A stretch of DNA of 64,000 nt from assembly GCA_050248155.1 (NCBI GenBank), contig JBFWSW010000001.1, forward strand, positions 170,302-234,301, given 5' to 3'. Both the position numbers and the translations under genes were made by a program. Under the pieces are notes generated by a model. That model was given only the letters and a program-made list of their open reading frames with translations, was not told the DNA's origin and did no database searches. Shown piece after piece: positions 1 through 7,440 of this stretch (its first letter is position 1; each line of letters begins with the position of its first letter). The DNA is from VFMC01 sp050248155. GTDB taxonomy: Bacteria; Actinomycetota; Acidimicrobiia; Acidimicrobiales; Ilumatobacteraceae.

Positions 1-1231
1 CGCGCTGCCCGCAGCTGAGCTGTGCACCCTCGAACGCGGGACCGGTGGGGCTCGACGCGGCGAACGACCAGTCACGGTTGCCGAGCACGATCTCTGCGTT
101 CGTGCCGACGTCGACGAGGAGCTGCGTCGTCGCCGATCGATGCGGCCCCTCCGACAGGATCACCGCTGCCGTGTCTGCACCGACGTGGCCGGCGATGCAC
201 GGTGCGAGGTACACCTCGGCGTTGGCGCACCGCAGGTCCAGCGCGGCGGCCGGCATCGACGTCGCGTCGGCCGTCGCGAGGGTGAACGGTGCCATGCCGA
301 GAGGCGTCGGATCGATGCCGGCCACGACGTGGTGCATGATCGGGTTGCCGACGAGCACGATCTCGAGCACCTCGTCGTCTGCGATGTCGGCCTCCGCGCA
401 CAGGTCGGCGATCAGCTCGTTCAGCGCCTCACGCACGACGGCCGTCAGCTGCCGCTCGCCGCCCGGGTTCATCATGACGAACGACACGCGGCTCATGAGG
501 TCCTCCCCGAAGCGGATCTGCGGGTTCATCCGTCCCGACGAGGCGAGCACCTCCCCGGACGCGAGATCGCACAGGTGACCGGCGATGGTGGTCGACCCGA
601 TGTCGATGGCCACGCCCCACGCACGGTCGCGATACCCGGGCCACACGGCAACGACCGAGTCGCCGCGGACCGCCACGGTGGCGGCACGGTCCTGCGCGGC
701 GAAGGCACGATGCACCCGCTGCAGCACCGGCAGGTCGAGGCGGCTGACGTGGCAGCCCTGCGTCCGCTCGAGCTCGGCGATCACGAGATCGCTCATCGAC
801 GCCGCATCGCCGAGCAGCGACGGCGGCAGCTCGAGATAGGCGAGATGGACAGCGGGGTCGAGCACGACGTCGGTGAGATCGATCCGCTTGCGCACGACCG
901 GCCGGTGCACCTGGCTCTCGGGCGGGACGTCGAGCACGACGTCGTCGGCGATCAGCGCGCAGCAGCCGAGGCGGCGATCGGGCTTGAGCCCCTTGCGATC
1001 GTGGTACCGCTGCTCGGTGTCGGTCCACGGCGTGATCGCCGCATCGTCCACCTCGAGCCGCCACTTCGCGTAGGTACCGGGCTGGAAGGTCACCTGGCAG
1101 CGGCCACAGATGCCGCGACCGCCGCACACCGAGTCGAGGTCGACGCCGAGCTGGCGCGCAGCCTGCAGCACGCTGGTACCGGGCGCGACCGCACCGTCGA
1201 GGCCCGACGGCACGAACACGACGCGGGGCAC
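1..1231 (-). CDS. Reductive activator of corrinoid proteins (RACo-like), C-terminus cut by window edge
   Basis: ATP-dependent metalloprotein that re-reduces accidentally oxidised Co(II) corrinoid to the active Co(I) state; cytoplasmic. The visible 410 residues carry an N-terminal 2Fe-2S ferredoxin domain with cysteines spaced as CGGRGICGRC (C36, C42, C45) and a fourth Cys near residue 90. An ASKHA-type domain (DUF4445) follows, with the phosphate-loop motif VAIDIGSTTIAG near residue 210, and it ends at FEGAQLSCG. Family members are usually 600-700 residues, so roughly the last third lies outside the window. I chose the GTG at 1231 because GGAG sits 8 nt upstream. It starts 14 nt after the stop of the methyltetrahydrofolate methyltransferase gene and is the last visible gene of the corrinoid operon. 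The family assignment is firm; the exact corrinoid partner is inferred from the neighbours. Confidence 0.9.
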   Translation of the reverse strand, partial: MPRVVFVPSGLDGAVAPGTSVLQAARQLGVDLDSVCGGRGICGRCQVTFQPGTYAKWRLEVDDAAITPWTDTEQRYHDRKGLKPDRRLGCCALIADDVVLDVPPESQVHRPVVRKRIDLTDVVLDPAVHLAYLELPPSLLGDAASMSDLVIAELERTQGCHVSRLDLPVLQRVHRAFAAQDRAATVAVRGDSVVAVWPGYRDRAWGVAIDIGSTTIAGHLCDLASGEVLASSGRMNPQIRFGEDLMSRVSFVMMNPGGERQLTAVVREALNELIADLCAEADIADDEVLEIVLVGNPIMHHVVAGIDPTPLGMAPFTLATADATSMPAAALDLRCANAEVYLAPCIAGHVGADTAAVILSEGPHRSATTQLLVDVGTNAEIVLGNRDWSFAASSPTGPAFEGAQLSCGQR

Positions 1232-1245
1232 GGCGGCGGCTCCGA

Positions 1246-2154
1246 TCAGCCTTGCTCGCGGCGCCGGCGACCGCCCCCGGCGCGGCCCTCCCGGGCGCCG
1301 CCTGCGGCGTTCGGATCGCGGTTGGCGCGGATCCAGGCCATGCAGTCCTGGTCGTTGCCGGCCAGCACGTCGGCGGCCATGACGGCGTTCTTCACCTCGG
1401 CGTGCAACGGGTTCATGATCGCCGACGTCATCCCGTTCGAGATCGCCATCGCCAGGTACGTGCCGGTGATCGTGTTGCGGTTGGGCAACCCGAAGCTGAC
1501 GTTGGAGGCACCACAGGTGGTGTTCACCTTCAGCTCGCTCACCAGCCGTCGAAGGAGCTTGAACACCTGCTGGCCTGCTGTGCCCATCGCGCCGATCGGC
1601 ATGACGAGCGGGTCGACGACGATGTCGTGCGCGGGGATGCCGTGGTCGGCGGCCCGGTTCACGATCTTGCGGGCGACCTCGAAGCGCACGTCGGGATCGG
1701 TGGAGATGCCGGTCTCGTCGTTCGAGATGGCCACCACGGCGGCGCCGTACTTCGCGACCAACGGCAGGACCCGCTCCATCTGCTCGTCCTCGCCCGTCAC
1801 CGAGTTCACGAGCGGCTTGCCCTGGTACACCGCGAGCCCGGCTTCGAGCGCCTCGACGATCGAGGAGTCGATCGACAACGGCACGTCGGTGATCGATTGC
1901 ACGAGCTTGACAGCTCGGGCGAGCAGCGCCGGCTCGTCGGCGAGGGGGATGCCCGCGTTGACGTCGAGCATGTGGGCGCCGGCCTCGACCTGCGCGAGCG
2001 CGTCGGCCTCGACGCGGCTGAAGTCGCCGTTCTTCATCTCCTCGGCCAGCAGCTTGCGCCCCGTCGGGTTGATGCGTTCGCCGATCATCACGAACGGCCG
2101 GTCGAAGCCGATCACGACCTCCTTGGTGGCCGAGCTGACGACGGTGTGGGTCAT
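1246..2154 (-). CDS. Methyltetrahydrofolate:corrinoid methyltransferase (pterin-binding, MeTr-like)
   Basis: Transfers the methyl group between a methyl-corrinoid protein and tetrahydrofolate; in a degradation pathway the direction is corrinoid to THF. The 302-residue protein is a single pterin-binding TIM barrel. It opens with FVMIGERINPTGRK, then LDVNAGIPL, SIDSS, and the characteristic NTTCGASNVSFGLPNR segment. That is the full length for stand-alone MeTr proteins; the homocysteine and cobalamin modules of MetH are absent. The ATG at 2154 overlaps the stop of the upstream gene in an ATGA arrangement, so translation is probably coupled. The last 20 residues are Arg/Gly-rich and look like a disordered tail. 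It works with the corrinoid protein at 3137-3859 and the activator at 1-1231. Confidence 0.9.
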   Translation of the reverse strand: MTHTVVSSATKEVVIGFDRPFVMIGERINPTGRKLLAEEMKNGDFSRVEADALAQVEAGAHMLDVNAGIPLADEPALLARAVKLVQSITDVPLSIDSSIVEALEAGLAVYQGKPLVNSVTGEDEQMERVLPLVAKYGAAVVAISNDETGISTDPDVRFEVARKIVNRAADHGIPAHDIVVDPLVMPIGAMGTAGQQVFKLLRRLVSELKVNTTCGASNVSFGLPNRNTITGTYLAMAISNGMTSAIMNPLHAEVKNAVMAADVLAGNDQDCMAWIRANRDPNAAGGAREGRAGGGRRRREQG

Positions 2155-2528
2155 GACGGTTCCTGTTCGCTCGCCGGCTGGCCGGTCTGGTCGTTGTCGT
2201 GGGGTTCGGGGGAGGCCGGGTCCCAGCCCCCGTTGGCGACGAGCACGTGCAGGCGATCGTTGCCGAACTCGGCTTCGATGCTGGCGGCCGTCGCCTCGAC
2301 GCACTCGATCAGGTCGCCGACGACGGGATGGCTCGTGCGCCGCCACTCGCCGACGTACTCCTGTGCGGTCTTCTTGTTGGCCACCATCGCGGCGCGGTCG
2401 ATGGCCTTCTGGAAGCGGTGTGGGAGCACGATCTGGTGGCGCAGCTCCCCGGAGGTGCCGTTGATCTGCGCCGGGATGTCGCGCCAGAGGATGACCGCGA
2501 TGCCCGGCTGGTTGCGGCGGCGACTCAT
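2151..2528 (-). CDS. 'Virulence factor' family small protein (PF13769-like)
   Basis: A 125-residue soluble protein with no signal peptide or membrane segment. The sequence around QPGIAVILWRDIPAQINGTS and LPHRFQKAIDRAAMVA resembles the family historically named 'virulence factor'. That name does not describe a demonstrated role here. Homologues often sit beside corrinoid methyltransferase genes, and here it is flanked by a DUF1638 gene (4-nt overlap upstream) and the MeTr gene (4-nt overlap downstream). It is therefore almost certainly co-translated with the corrinoid machinery. The last ~25 residues are polar and probably disordered. I infer an accessory role in corrinoid or methyl-folate handling; the biochemical function is unknown to me. 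Confidence 0.75.
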   Translation of the reverse strand: MSRRRNQPGIAVILWRDIPAQINGTSGELRHQIVLPHRFQKAIDRAAMVANKKTAQEYVGEWRRTSHPVVGDLIECVEATAASIEAEFGNDRLHVLVANGGWDPASPEPHDNDQTGQPASEQEPS

Positions 2529-3130
2529 GCCGCGCTCCGCACGAGCACCTGGACCGCCTCGCCGAAGGTTCCGAGGCCGACGTGGCGGTGCTCGAAGGTG
2601 AGCTGCAGACGCTCGGCAGCAGCGATGGCTGCATCGACCACTGACTGGTCGTCGGACTGCGACAGCAGGACGAGCCGGGTGTAGTTGCCGAAGTACGCGT
2701 CGCGCAGCTGCGGATGGCGGTCGAGGCCGAGGCCGCTCCACACGAGCGCCTCGAAGTGCTTGGCGAGGAAGTCGGTGAGGTAGAAGGTGCCGGGCTCGGC
2801 GTCGTGCAGCTCGTGGAAGAGGGGGCTGCCCGCGAACAGCTCGTAGCAGTGCGCGCCGGGCAGCCGTTCGATGCCGGGCTCGCTCCGCAGCCACGCGTCG
2901 AGCCCGCCGCCGGTGCCGCAGTCGGCGTACGCGATCGCGACGTGGCGGCGACGATCGGGATCGTGTTCGGCGAGCAGCGCCCGGAGCGCCGGCACGATCT
3001 GCTCGGGACGGTTGTGGAGGTTCGCCGGGAGGTAGCGAACCTCGACGCGGTCGCCGAGGCCTGACGCCCCCAACACGGCGCGCAGCTCGGTGGCGAGCGC
3101 ACCGCACGCGAGCACGAGGGTTCCCGTCAC
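2525..3130 (-). CDS. DUF1638 protein, corrinoid-operon accessory
   Basis: A 201-residue cytoplasmic protein recognisable as DUF1638. It starts TGTLVLACGALATELRAV, has conserved YLPANLHNRPEQI near residue 38 and ADCGTGGGLDAWL near residue 70, and a C-terminal segment including HYEL-like and YFGNYTRLVLLSQSDD stretches. Family members occur beside MttB-type methyltransferases and corrinoid proteins in methanogens, acetogens and aerobic bacteria, but no reaction is established as far as I know. The conserved Cys residues (positions about 9 and 71) and His residues could bind a metal or cofactor; that is speculation. It follows the corrinoid gene by 6 nt and overlaps the next gene by 4 nt. Confidence 0.8.
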   Translation of the reverse strand: MTGTLVLACGALATELRAVLGASGLGDRVEVRYLPANLHNRPEQIVPALRALLAEHDPDRRRHVAIAYADCGTGGGLDAWLRSEPGIERLPGAHCYELFAGSPLFHELHDAEPGTFYLTDFLAKHFEALVWSGLGLDRHPQLRDAYFGNYTRLVLLSQSDDQSVVDAAIAAAERLQLTFEHRHVGLGTFGEAVQVLVRSAA

Positions 3131-3136
3131 CGCGAC

Positions 3137-3859
3137 TCAGGCGTCGAGGACGGACGGGCCGGCAGGTTCGCGCCTGCCCCGCCGTGCGGTGACGAGGCTC
3201 TTGGCGGTCTCGGCTGCGACCGCCGCATCGCGGCAGTAGGCGTCGGCACCGATCGCCGCGCCGAACTCCTCGTTCAGCGGGGCGCCACCGACCAGCACGA
3301 GGTAGTCCTTGCGGAGCCCGCGCTCGTTCAGCGTGTCGATGACCACCTTCATATACGGCATCGTCGTGGTGAGCAGCGCGCTCATGCCGAGGATGTCGGG
3401 CTTGTGCTCGTCGAGGGCGGCGAGGAACTTGTCGGCGTCGGTGTTGATGCCGAGGTCGATCACCTCGAAGCCCGCCCCCTCGAGCATCATCGCGACGAGG
3501 TTCTTGCCGATGTCGTGGATGTCGCCCTTCACCGTGCCGATGACGACCTTGCCGATCGGCTCGGCACCGGTCTCCGCGAGCAGCGGGCGGAGGATCTCCA
3601 TGCCCGCCTTCATCGCGTTCGCCGAGAGCAGCACCTCGGGCACGAAGAGGATGCCGTCACGGAAGTCGATGCCGACGATGCGCATGCCTTCGACCAGTGC
3701 GTCGTTGAGCACCCTCTCGGGGCCCCAGCCGCGATCGAGGAGGATCATCGTGCCCTCGGCGATCTCGGGAGCGAGCCCGTCGTAGAGGTCCTCGTGCATC
3801 TGCGTGACGAGCTCGTCGTCGGGGAGTGCAGCCAGGTCGAGATCGTCGTCGTCGCTCAT
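3137..3859 (-). CDS. Corrinoid (cobalamin-binding) methyl-carrier protein, MtbC/MttC-like
   Basis: Methyl shuttle that accepts a methyl from an MttB-family enzyme and passes it to THF through MeTr. The 240-residue protein has an N-terminal helical cap (residues ~15-95) and a Rossmann B12-binding domain with the base-off signature DIHDIG at 113-118, His115 being the lower cobalt ligand. GMSALLTT and LVLVGGAPLNEEF motifs follow. Size is typical (~210-240). ATG 3859 is preceded by GAGGAC 9 nt upstream; in-frame upstream codons lack homology. It is the first gene of the operon 3859 to <1. A 35-bp imperfect palindrome at 3910-3944 sits 51 nt upstream of the start and probably controls it. This is the only corrinoid protein in the window, so both MttB proteins (32068-33618, 51680-53254) may share it. 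Confidence 0.93.
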   Translation of the reverse strand: MSDDDDLDLAALPDDELVTQMHEDLYDGLAPEIAEGTMILLDRGWGPERVLNDALVEGMRIVGIDFRDGILFVPEVLLSANAMKAGMEILRPLLAETGAEPIGKVVIGTVKGDIHDIGKNLVAMMLEGAGFEVIDLGINTDADKFLAALDEHKPDILGMSALLTTTMPYMKVVIDTLNERGLRKDYLVLVGGAPLNEEFGAAIGADAYCRDAAVAAETAKSLVTARRGRREPAGPSVLDA

Positions 3860-3909
3860 GGTGGGCGTCGTCCTCTGTGCGTGCCGGCGCCGGTGTGGCG
3901 ATCCGTCGT

Positions 3910-3944
3910 GTTCCACGATGCGGACCCGGTCCGCATGACGGAAC
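3910..3944. promoter_or_regulatory. 35-bp imperfect palindrome, candidate IclR-type operator of the corrinoid operon
   Basis: Left arm GTTCCACGATGCGGACC (3910-3926), one central base, right arm GGTCCGCATGACGGAAC (3928-3944); 14 of 17 arm positions pair. It lies between the start of the corrinoid gene (3859) and the end of the phosphotransferase gene (3954), upstream of the corrinoid operon. Closely similar sequences occur at 29784-29820 in front of the operon that encodes an IclR regulator. A GTTCC/GGAAC dyad fits the general form of IclR-family sites. The palindrome is seen directly; the regulator assignment is inference. Confidence 0.6.
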
Positions 3945-3953
3945 TCTACCACA

Positions 3954-4862
3954 TCACCCCTGCTGAACGGCCTCCAGGTGGGACATGTACTCCGCGCTGT
4001 CCATCAGGTTGCGGCACCGTTGGAAGCGCCCGGTCGCGTAGGCCCAGAAGTCCTCGACCGGGTTGCCGTTCACGTGCTGGAGCACGCCCCACAGCGTCCA
4101 GAGCACATCGCAGAGGGCCTTGTAGGCGACCATCCGCCCGACGTCCTCGGACGGCGGGTCGCCGCCGAAGTAGGCCCGGAGGAGGGCAAGGTCCTGCTCG
4201 GGACCGAACTCGCCCTCGACCGACAGGTCGCCGAGGTCCCACATCGGGTCGTTGTTGCCCGAGTACTCGTAGTCGATGAGGTACATGCGCTCGCCGGTGT
4301 CGAGGAAGTTCTCGCAGAGCGGGTCGCAGTGACTCGGTACGAGCGGCCTGGGCCGCGAGGCGAGCGCACGACGGGTCGCGTCGGCTCGGGCCTCGAGGTC
4401 GTCGAAACCGTCCGGCAAGGTCGCGCCCTTCGCCACGAGCAGCCGCTTGTACTCGTCGATCATCGGGAACAACTCGAAGTCGACGGCGAAGGGTGCTGCC
4501 GTGGCGTGCAGGCGGCGGAGCACGTGTCCGGCCCGCTCGACGGCGCCGAGGTCGCGAAACCGATCGGCGTCCATCGTCGCCGCACCGTCCACGAAGCGTG
4601 TCACCATCAACCCGTCGTCCGGGTCGAAGAAGACCACCTCGGCGTTCACTGCCGCGTCGGCCGCGCTCCGCGCTGCCGCCTCCTCGGCCACGCGGTCGAT
4701 GTACTCGCTCGTCCCGTCACCAGGGATGCGCAGCACGTACCGCTGCCCGTCGACCTCGACCAGGTGGTTCACATTGGTCAGCCCGGCGAGGCGGGTGGTC
4801 GAGGCGGGATCGACCGTTGCGAAGATCGGGATGCGCGCGAGCGCGTCAGCGAGCGTCGTCAT
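3954..4862 (-). CDS. Choline kinase / aminoglycoside-phosphotransferase-like protein
   Basis: Kinase-fold small-molecule phosphotransferase (APH/choline kinase clan), 302 residues. The N-terminal lobe has NVNHLVEVDGQRYVLRIPGD. The catalytic loop is HCDPLCENFL (Brenner-type HxDxxxxN) near residue 181, and the metal-binding motif is LIDYEYSGNNDPMWDLGD near residue 197. The IDYEYxGxNxxxxDLG pattern is typical of LicA/choline kinase rather than antibiotic kinases. A substrate such as choline or an amino alcohol would fit the betaine theme of the region, but substrate cannot be read from sequence. It lies downstream of a 157-bp gap holding a tandem repeat and is probably transcribed with the FAD-oxidase/GcvT genes upstream. 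ATG 4862 is the only sensible start. Confidence 0.8.
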   Translation of the reverse strand: MTTLADALARIPIFATVDPASTTRLAGLTNVNHLVEVDGQRYVLRIPGDGTSEYIDRVAEEAAARSAADAAVNAEVVFFDPDDGLMVTRFVDGAATMDADRFRDLGAVERAGHVLRRLHATAAPFAVDFELFPMIDEYKRLLVAKGATLPDGFDDLEARADATRRALASRPRPLVPSHCDPLCENFLDTGERMYLIDYEYSGNNDPMWDLGDLSVEGEFGPEQDLALLRAYFGGDPPSEDVGRMVAYKALCDVLWTLWGVLQHVNGNPVEDFWAYATGRFQRCRNLMDSAEYMSHLEAVQQG

Positions 4863-4900
4863 GGCGCGTGATTCTCACACGCGCCACACAGCACGGGCGC

Positions 4901-5009
4901 CGAATGCGGGCAGCAGGCGGCCGTCGTGGGCGCGAGCTGCCCGCTTCTGGCGGCCGCGACCCGAATGAGGGCAGCAGGCGGCCGAGGTGCGCGTGAGCTG
5001 CCCGGTTCT
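4901..5009. repeat. Imperfect tandem repeat (two 48-bp copies, 61-bp period) with inner inverted repeats
   Basis: Copy 1 is 4901-4948 and copy 2 is 4962-5009. They start with CGAATGCGGGCAGCAGGCGG and CGAATGAGGGCAGCAGGCGG and end with GAGCTGCCCGCTTCT and GAGCTGCCCGGTTCT. Each copy has a GGGCAGC...GCTGCCC inverted repeat that can form a 7-bp stem. The pair fills the gap between the stop of the FAD-oxidase/GcvT gene (5020) and the start of the phosphotransferase gene (4862), both on the minus strand. A transcription attenuator or terminator, or a dispersed intergenic repeat, are the likely explanations. Confidence 0.75.
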
Positions 5010-5019
5010 CGAGTACGGG

Positions 5020-7440
5020 TCAGGACTTGAGGCGGAGGTTGTCGGGGTCGTAGAGGGGGCGGTCGTGGCGGGTCGCCGGGACGGGCTCGCCGTAGACCTC
5101 GATCGTGAAGTCGGTCCGGTCGGTGAGCTCGATGGGGAGGTAGCCGTAGGCGATGGGCTTGCCGACCGTGTGGCCGAAGTTGGCACTCGTGGTGAAGCCG
5201 ACGACGCGGTCGTCGGCGATGATCGCTTCGCCGCTGACCGGGTAGGCCATCTGCTCGAGCGTGAACGTGCAGAGCCGGCGTGTCACGCCCGCCTCCCGTT
5301 GCGCGATCAGCGCGTCGCGACCGCAGAAGTCGCCCTTCTGCAGGTCGACGCGCCAAGCGAGGCCCGCCTCCCACGGCGTCGTGTCGGGCGTGATGTCGGT
5401 GCTCCAGTACAGGTAGCCCTTCTCCATCCGCATCGTGTCGATCGTGCGATAGCCGACGTCGACGATGCCGTGCCGATCTCCCGCGTCCGACAGCAGCTCG
5501 TACACGTGCGCGGCGTACTCGGTCGGGATGTGCAGCTCCCATCCGAGCTCGCCGACGTAGCCGATGCGAATCGCGAGCACCGGCGCGGACCCGATCGTCA
5601 GCCAACGGGCTGTCGCGTAGCGGAAGGCCGCGTTCGAGACGTCCTCCTCGCACACGGCCTGCAGCACCTGCCGGCTGAGCGGCCCGCACACGTTGATCAC
5701 CGCTCGCGCCGAGGTGAGGTCGCGCACGATGACCGAGCCGTCGTCGGGTGAGCTCGACCGGATCCAGCCCATGTCGTGCGCTCCGAACGCCGACCCGGTG
5801 ACGACGTACCACGAGTCGGGCGCCGTGCGGGTCATCGTGAGGTCGCACTCGATGCCGCCACGCTCGTTGCACAGCTGGGTGTAGGTGACCGTGCCGACCC
5901 GCTTGTCCATGTTCGCGACCGACAGCCACTGCACTGCCGCGAGCGCCCCGGACCCGGTGATCTCGAACTTGGCGAACGAGGTCTGGTCGATCAGGCCGAC
6001 GCCGTTGCGCACCGCGTGGTGCGCCGTTCCGACGTGGGGGAACCAGTTGGGCTCGTCGAACGACGGCGCATCGACGGGCTCGACACCCAGGGGTGCGAAC
6101 CAGTTGGGACGCTCCCAGCCACCACGCGATCCGAATACCGCGCGCCGTGCAGCGAGCGTGTCGTGCAGCGGGCTGCGGCGGATGCCGCGAGCGGTGACGT
6201 GCTCGCTGCCGGGCGCAGACAGCTTGTAGTGGTGCCCGTACAGCTCGACCATGCGCGGGGCGAGGAAGTGGCGTGTCGTGTGGTGGAACGAGAAGCGGCG
6301 CACGTCGAGCGGCCACAGGTCGAGCGACGGCCGGCCCTCGAGCATCCACTCGGCCATCATCTTGCCGGCGCCACCCCCGGCGGCGATGCCGTAGAGAAAG
6401 CCGGTGGCGACGTAGAAGTTGTCGAGCTCGGGCGCGCGGCCCATCACGAAGTCGGCGTCAGCCGAGTAGGGGATCGGCCCGTTGATCAGCGTGCGGATGC
6501 CGGCCTGCTCGATCACGGGGGTGCGCTTCGTGGCCAGCTCGGCGAGCTGCGCGAACCGGTCGAAGTGCGGATCGAACAAGCGACGCTGGAACGGCGACGG
6601 GATGTCGGCCTCGACGCCGAAGGCGATCGTGTCCGGCTCGTAGCCGCCCACCAGCAGGCCGGGCCCGTCGGGCTTGTAGTAGACGAGGTGATCGGGGTCG
6701 CGCATCGTCGGCATCTGCCCGAGCTCGACCGGTGTGTACCCGTCGATCGGCCCGGTGAGCAGGTACTGGTGCTCGACGGCGACGGCGGGGACCCGAACAC
6801 CGGCGAGTCGCCCGATCTCCATGCCCCACATGCCCGCGGCGTTGACGACCATCTCGCACTCGATCGCCTCGCCGTCGGCGGTGTGCACCGTCGTGACACG
6901 GCGCCCGTCGACCGTGAGCGAGGTGACCTTGGTGTGCTCGCTGATCAGCGCGCCGCGGATGCGTGCACCGCGGGCGATGGCCTGGGTGACCGAGGCCGGA
7001 TCGATGTAGCCATCGGTGGGCAGGAACGCCGCGGCCAGTACGTCGGTGGGGGACATCAGCGGGAAGAGCTCGACGGCACGGTCCGGCGTGATGATCTCCA
7101 TCGGCAGCCCGAAGCTCTTGGCCATCGTCGCCAACCGGCGCAGCTCCTTCACGCGCTCGGACGAGCAGGCGAGCCGCAGGCTGCCGGTCTCGTGCCAGTC
7201 GACGGCCTGTCCCGTCTCGGCTTCGAGGCCGCGGTACATCTCGACCGACTGCTCCAACATGCGCGTGGTGTTGCGCGACGACCGGAGCTGGCCGACCAGA
7301 CCCGCGGCGTGCCACGTGGCGCCGTCCGTCAACTGGTGCTGCTCGAGCAGCAACACGTCGGTCTCGCCCATCTTCGTGAGCCAGTAGGCGATGCTGCACC
7401 CGAGGATCCCGCCGCCGATGATGACGATGCGCGCCCTCAT
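5020..7440 (-). CDS. FAD-dependent oxidoreductase / GcvT fusion (dimethylglycine-sarcosine dehydrogenase type), second of a tandem pair
   Basis: 806-residue protein of the dimethylglycine/sarcosine dehydrogenase class. These oxidise N-methyl groups and pass the C1 unit to THF as methylene-THF. The DAO-type FAD domain (1-~370) begins RIVIIGGGILGCSIAYW. His44 in DGATWHAAGLVG aligns with the His that carries FAD covalently in mammalian dimethylglycine dehydrogenase. A middle FAO-M domain follows, then GcvT (~430-690, with GLIDQTSFAKFEITG and GELGWELHIP) and the GcvT C-terminal barrel. The true start is ATG 7440, which overlaps the stop of the upstream paralogue (ATGA). The substrate could be dimethylglycine, sarcosine or another N-methyl amine. 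The duplication suggests the pair acts on successive substrates or as a hetero-oligomer. Confidence 0.85.
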   Translation of the reverse strand: MRARIVIIGGGILGCSIAYWLTKMGETDVLLLEQHQLTDGATWHAAGLVGQLRSSRNTTRMLEQSVEMYRGLEAETGQAVDWHETGSLRLACSSERVKELRRLATMAKSFGLPMEIITPDRAVELFPLMSPTDVLAAAFLPTDGYIDPASVTQAIARGARIRGALISEHTKVTSLTVDGRRVTTVHTADGEAIECEMVVNAAGMWGMEIGRLAGVRVPAVAVEHQYLLTGPIDGYTPVELGQMPTMRDPDHLVYYKPDGPGLLVGGYEPDTIAFGVEADIPSPFQRRLFDPHFDRFAQLAELATKRTPVIEQAGIRTLINGPIPYSADADFVMGRAPELDNFYVATGFLYGIAAGGGAGKMMAEWMLEGRPSLDLWPLDVRRFSFHHTTRHFLAPRMVELYGHHYKLSAPGSEHVTARGIRRSPLHDTLAARRAVFGSRGGWERPNWFAPLGVEPVDAPSFDEPNWFPHVGTAHHAVRNGVGLIDQTSFAKFEITGSGALAAVQWLSVANMDKRVGTVTYTQLCNERGGIECDLTMTRTAPDSWYVVTGSAFGAHDMGWIRSSSPDDGSVIVRDLTSARAVINVCGPLSRQVLQAVCEEDVSNAAFRYATARWLTIGSAPVLAIRIGYVGELGWELHIPTEYAAHVYELLSDAGDRHGIVDVGYRTIDTMRMEKGYLYWSTDITPDTTPWEAGLAWRVDLQKGDFCGRDALIAQREAGVTRRLCTFTLEQMAYPVSGEAIIADDRVVGFTTSANFGHTVGKPIAYGYLPIELTDRTDFTIEVYGEPVPATRHDRPLYDPDNLRLKS

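Noticed and set aside
3860..3953. Cobalamin riboswitch before the corrinoid operon
   Set aside because: The gap is only 94 bp and is occupied by the palindrome; no B12-box-like sequence or pseudoknot-sized leader is present.
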